Source: Solen grandis (taxonomy: Eukaryota > Mollusca > Bivalvia > Adapedonta > Solenidae). Taken from it: a stretch of 64,000 bases of DNA. Numbering within the stretch: the first letter of the stretch is position 1; each line of letters begins with the position of its first letter. The stretch lies in contig CM037783.1 in assembly GCA_021229015.1 (NCBI GenBank), positions 59,929,746 to 59,993,745 of the forward strand, given 5' to 3'. A program made the position numbers and the translations under genes. Below the pieces are notes generated by a model. It made no database searches, was not told the DNA's origin, and worked only from the letters and a program-made list of their open reading frames with translations. Of the stretch, positions 60,943 through 64,000 are shown piece by piece.

Positions 60943-61287
60943 ATACCATATGCGTATCGATGTTGATAAGTTTTCATATAGAAAATAAAAAAAAATCATT
61001 AAAGAATTATGTTTTAAATAGTGATATCAGTGAGGAGCTAACGAGAAAACTATTGATGTCGATTTGAGTTAATATGTTCATAATAGAGATATCAGTGAAT
61101 ATCCATTCTCCATATTATTTTAATATCATTCATGACCAAGGTATTAAGTTTGATCACTTACTAGTACGCGAAACTGTTGGTGAAGATAGAAGTGGGAATG
61201 ATGTAGTAGATGAGAGAGTGAGTCGGAGAGAGTTTTGTTTAAGGTCACGTGAGTAATTTGTGAAATATATTTATAATGTATTGAGTT

Positions 61288-61460
61288 CAGTTACGGCGAC
61301 CTCATGGTTAGAACATCCGTCCTGTACTCCCGAGGTCGGAGATTCGATCACTGGCAGCAGCATACCAAATTCTTTAAAATGGTATTGATTTAGCGCTCAA
61401 CACTAAAATGTGATTGCCCGGTGCCATTATAATGTGAATAGGTGTCATATCATGAATTGT
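61288..61460 (+). mobile_element. SINE family B piece inside the candidate transposon
   Basis: tRNA-like head (CTCATGGTTAGAACATCCGT, GGAGATTCGATCACTGG) followed by TTTAGCGCTCAACACT and CCCGGTGCCATTATAATGTG, matching the family B body at 58,237 in reverse. Confidence 0.65.
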
Positions 61461-61475
61461 CCTATTCATTGATAA

Positions 61476-61730
61476 TAGCGCCGTTAAATGTCGCACCGCC
61501 GTTAAATGGCGCAACTCACGTTAAATGTCGCTCTGTTGCCGTTAAATGTCGCTCTCACCGTTAAATGTCGCAAAACAAGCTCACGTTAAATGTCGCACCT
61601 CTAATGTTAAATGTCGCAAAAAATCGAGGTCACGTTAAATGTTGCACCATCAACGCTAAATGTCGCACATTTCTATATACACTCTAATATAAAATTTATG
61701 TTATAAATTTGGACCCTCATTGGTGGATCG
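61476..61730 (+). repeat. Internal direct copy of the left motif array
   Basis: About 250 bp nearly identical to 59,510-59,762, with all nine motifs (one reads ATGTTAAATGTCGC and one GTTAAATGTTGC). Same orientation as the left end, so together with the right end it also forms an inverted pair of about 1.3 kb. Confidence 0.92.
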
Positions 61731-62035
61731 AAAGAAAGACAAAATGAAAAACAGAACGATTGACAGACAAGATAAAAAAGAAAGAAAAAGAAAGCAAAAC
61801 ACACAAAAGACAGAAAAAAATGACTGACAAAAAGAGAGACATATTAAAACCATAACCATAGCATTTGGATATATATATAGTATTTATATAAGTACAAAAT
61901 ATAAAAACAAATATCAAATTTATTGGGACATTGTCCATACGGTGCCCATGTCTAGTAATGATTGAATTTTGATCTCGAATTAATAAAACGAAAGTTTTTA
62001 TTCTTATTCAAAAACAGTGATTTTATTGGTCCTGT

Positions 62036-62037
62036 GT

Positions 62038-62073
<36 letters not shown>
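62036..62073. repeat. (GAT)n microsatellite
   Basis: About twelve GAT units. The 94-codon minus-strand ORF over it is low-complexity and not a gene. Confidence 0.95.
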
Positions 62074-62074
<1 letters not shown>

Positions 62075-62109
62075 AACTGACCATCCGAACAAATGCCACC
62101 TGTAAACAA

Positions 62110-62285
62110 CGTCAACTTTTTCCATATTCCACTGGCTTGTACACCAGTTTGACTGTATATTTATCGCCGAGTAAAAGTGGGGTACACCAATTACCATAAT
62201 TAATCTTGTTATGACGCGGCCGGAGATCGAATCCACGACCTTCCGATTAAGGGACGGACTCCAAACTTCCCGGCCAACAGACCGA
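62110..62285 (-). mobile_element. SINE family B piece, head region
   Basis: The minus strand has TGGCCGGGAAGTTTGG and GGTCGTGGATTCGATCTCCG, a tRNA-like box A and box B. The body is truncated or diverged. Confidence 0.6.
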
Positions 62286-62591
62286 TATTTAATAACTGAA
62301 TGAAAGGGAAACTCTAAAAAACCAACACATGTTCATTGTTCTGAGGTAAGCATGTTGCTTCGGTTTGATTTTGATGTGTCAATCACTTAGACAAAAACGA
62401 TGTCAAGCTTTTAAAATAAGAAGTAGAATACATAAGACCCTAGATGCAAAAGAGACACATGGGTTGATTCAGTGACTGTGGAATCCAAATGCCCCGACCA
62501 GGATTTGAACCCTCTGTAGAGAGGGTTAACAAGTCAACCCGAAAAAGTGGGTTCAAAAATATAACAAATTTAATATAAGAGTGTAAATTAA

Positions 62592-62780
62592 GAAGTGCGA
62601 CATTTAGCGTTGATGGTGCGACATTTAACGTGACCTCGTTTTTTTGCGACATTTAACGTTAGAGGTGCGACATTTAACGTGAGCTTGTGTTGCGACATTT
62701 AACGGTGAGAGCGACATTTAACGGCAACGGAGCGACATTTAACGTGAGTTGCGCCATTTAACGGCGGTGCGACATTTAAC
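62592..62780 (-). repeat. Right (inverted) array of nine GTTAAATGTCGC motifs
   Basis: Same order of motifs and spacers as the left array when read on the minus strand, including GCGCCATTTAAC (variant 2) near the outer end and AGCGTTGATGG (variant 9) at the inner end. Confidence 0.9.
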
Positions 62781-62794
62781 GGCGCTACAATCAT

Positions 62795-63054
62795 TCTTAA
62801 AAATAATTCATGATTTTTTTAATAAAAATGCATAGCTTTTCAAGTATAATTGAATTTTTGCTTGAAAGTCTGATCATGAGCAGCATGCATTACACCGAGA
62901 ACACCACAGATACCTGCCAGTTAATTGGCCATTGTGTATAATTGCCAGCTTATCTGTGTCAAAGCGACTACCTTTATATTGCTGAAGTCATAATTTAAAT
63001 TGATAAGATTTTAATGTACACTTCCGTCATTATGAGACATGCATCGCTACGTTT
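62795..63054. other. Short intergenic stretch
   Basis: No feature seen. Confidence 0.5.
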
Positions 63055-63342
63055 GGAGACAGGATCAGACTTGACTTCACTTGACTATTTGAGTTTACCG
63101 TCGCTTCGAAATTATTTTAGTCATACAGCGACGTCCAGCTGATTACAGGTGGAAGAAGACCCCGAATGCACGGAGGCATACGGGTAGAATCACCGACCTA
63201 CCGCAAGCCATCCGGAAGGCTTCCTCGCATGAAAATCCGAATAACCCTGCCAGGATTCGAACCAACGCGACGAGGGGCTGAGTGAGTGTTAAAGTCACCG
63301 ACTTTTCCCTCTCGACCCCGGAGGCCCCGGAGACAGGATCAG
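63055..63342 (-). mobile_element. SINE family A, full length with 14-bp target duplication
   Basis: Element 63,069-63,328 flanked by GGAGACAGGATCAG at 63,055-63,068 and 63,329-63,342. It is the complete version of the truncated SINE at 20,324. Confidence 0.93.
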
Positions 63343-63888
63343 TGATTTATAATCGAATCATGAATAGGTTAACGTAAGTATATCGTCCTCCTAATGCTCA
63401 TCATCAGCGGTAACAGGATCGTGTGAAGGGTCAGGAAATTAAGAACAAGAGGTTTTATTTATTGTCCGTACAATATCTTGAGAAAAATAAGCCTAGGTTT
63501 GTGAAACTTAGTAGGGACAGTGCGCATGGTCAGCTGATGATCCCTTTTAAATTTAATGGTCATTAGGTCAAAGGTCAAGATCAAAGTGACACATAGTGTA
63601 AAATACTTGTCCGATCAATAACTTGAGAAGGAATAAGTCTAGGTTAGGGACATTGCCCTTTGCCAGTAAATGACCCCTATTATTTTAAAAGTCATAAGGT
63701 CAAAGGTAAAGATGTCTTAATGACATTTAATATAAAATCCTTTTTAGATTGATAACTTGAGAGGGAATAAGCCTAGGTCTGTGACACTTGGTAGGGACAT
63801 TCCCAATGGCCTGTAGATTATTTTGAGGTCATAAAATCAAAGGTCATTAGAGCAGAAAACCCTATCGTTTGTTCGGGACAAACGAAAT
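63343..63888 (+). mobile_element. GGTCA-rich minisatellite with Helitron-like end (partner of 20,548)
   Basis: Collinear with 20,548-21,120 except for a loss of about 23 bp near 63,838. Ends with the same CGTTTGT-TCGGG-ACAAACG hairpin and AAATTTAG. Confidence 0.7.
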
Positions 63889-64000
63889 TTAGTTTTTTCT
63901 TATATATGTTGAAAATTTAATGGCAGATACTTCAGATACTGAAAATTCAAGTTCGATTATGGCTGATATCGGCCAATTAGGTCAGGTGTTATGCCCATTT
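63889..64000 (+). repeat. Start of the 160-bp tandem array (partner of 21,121), cut by window end
   Basis: TCGATTATGGCTGATATCGG at 63,953 matches the first unit at 21,182. The duplication therefore continues past the right edge. Confidence 0.8.

Larger units (their letters stand above)
59502..62794. mobile_element. Candidate new DNA transposon with long inverted ends of iterated motifs
   Basis: The 3,283-bp element (59,507-62,789) starts TGTAGCGCCGTTAAATGTCG and ends with its reverse complement. ATCAT flanks it on both sides (59,502-59,506 and 62,790-62,794), a likely 5-bp target duplication. The inverted similarity extends about 300 bp inwards, through GACTTGTTAACC. Each end holds nine GTTAAATGTCGC-like motifs spaced 18-28 bp. 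The interior has no recognisable transposase: only a (GT)20 tract, GAT repeats, two SINE B pieces, a third motif array and a 60-codon ORF at 61,074. Non-autonomous by content. Superfamily not assigned. Confidence 0.75.

Noticed and set aside
61717..62236. Minus-strand ORFs of 73 and 94 codons
   Set aside because: Low-complexity (GAT repeat, AT-rich) sequence inside a transposon.

Overview
The window looks like AT-rich intergenic DNA from a eukaryote, most probably a marine bivalve mollusc. The reasons are one intact NXPE-family gene, tRNA-derived SINEs with box A/B heads, a decayed LINE, mariner and MITE DNA transposons, Helitron-like elements with tandem-repeat cores and GGCC hairpin ends, and a 100-N scaffold gap. 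The bivalve assignment rests on recognising repeat styles (GAC/GTC-rich element ends, AGGTCAAGGTCA-type minisatellites, hairpin plus CTTGTTT ends); it is an inference.

The main large-scale feature is a collinear duplication. Bases 1,066-21,2xx recur, in the same order and orientation and with only a few differences per 100 bp, from 43,46x to the right edge, beyond the N gap at 41,899-41,998. The two copies differ by indels: a 229-bp LINE deletion (copy 1), a SINE with a 10-bp target duplication (copy 2), a 72-bp tandem duplication (copy 2), a 6.1-kb insertion (copy 1, 10,270-16,378), and a 6.06-kb block (copy 2, 57,058-63,118) missing from copy 1. This looks like two haplotypes of one locus scaffolded side by side, although a recent true segmental duplication is not excluded.

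Layout. 1-1,059: Helitron-like tandem-repeat element cut by the window edge. 1,060-1,985: LINE 3' remnant. 1,986-21.2 kb: duplication copy 1, with SINE, mariner plus nested MITE, and a composite TIR element that may have captured host sequence (13,726-16,365). 20.5-25.6 kb: minisatellite and Helitron-like blocks. 26,262-27,920: the only convincing protein gene, an apparently intact NXPE-like PC-esterase-domain protein of 552 aa. 28.2-31.6 kb: stacked Helitron-like elements. 31.6-41.9 kb: mostly featureless DNA with minisatellites, a SINE, a MITE and the second copy of the captured segment. 41,999-44,598: decayed LINE reverse transcriptase. 44.6-64 kb: duplication copy 2, which also carries a 3.28-kb candidate DNA transposon (59,507-62,789) whose long inverted ends each hold nine iterations of a GTTAAATGTCGC-like motif. 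That element is the best candidate for something undescribed.

There is no operon or pathway. Most of the window is transposable-element history, and the intact NXPE gene stands alone. No tRNA, rRNA or CRISPR feature was found; the tRNA-like sequences are SINE heads.
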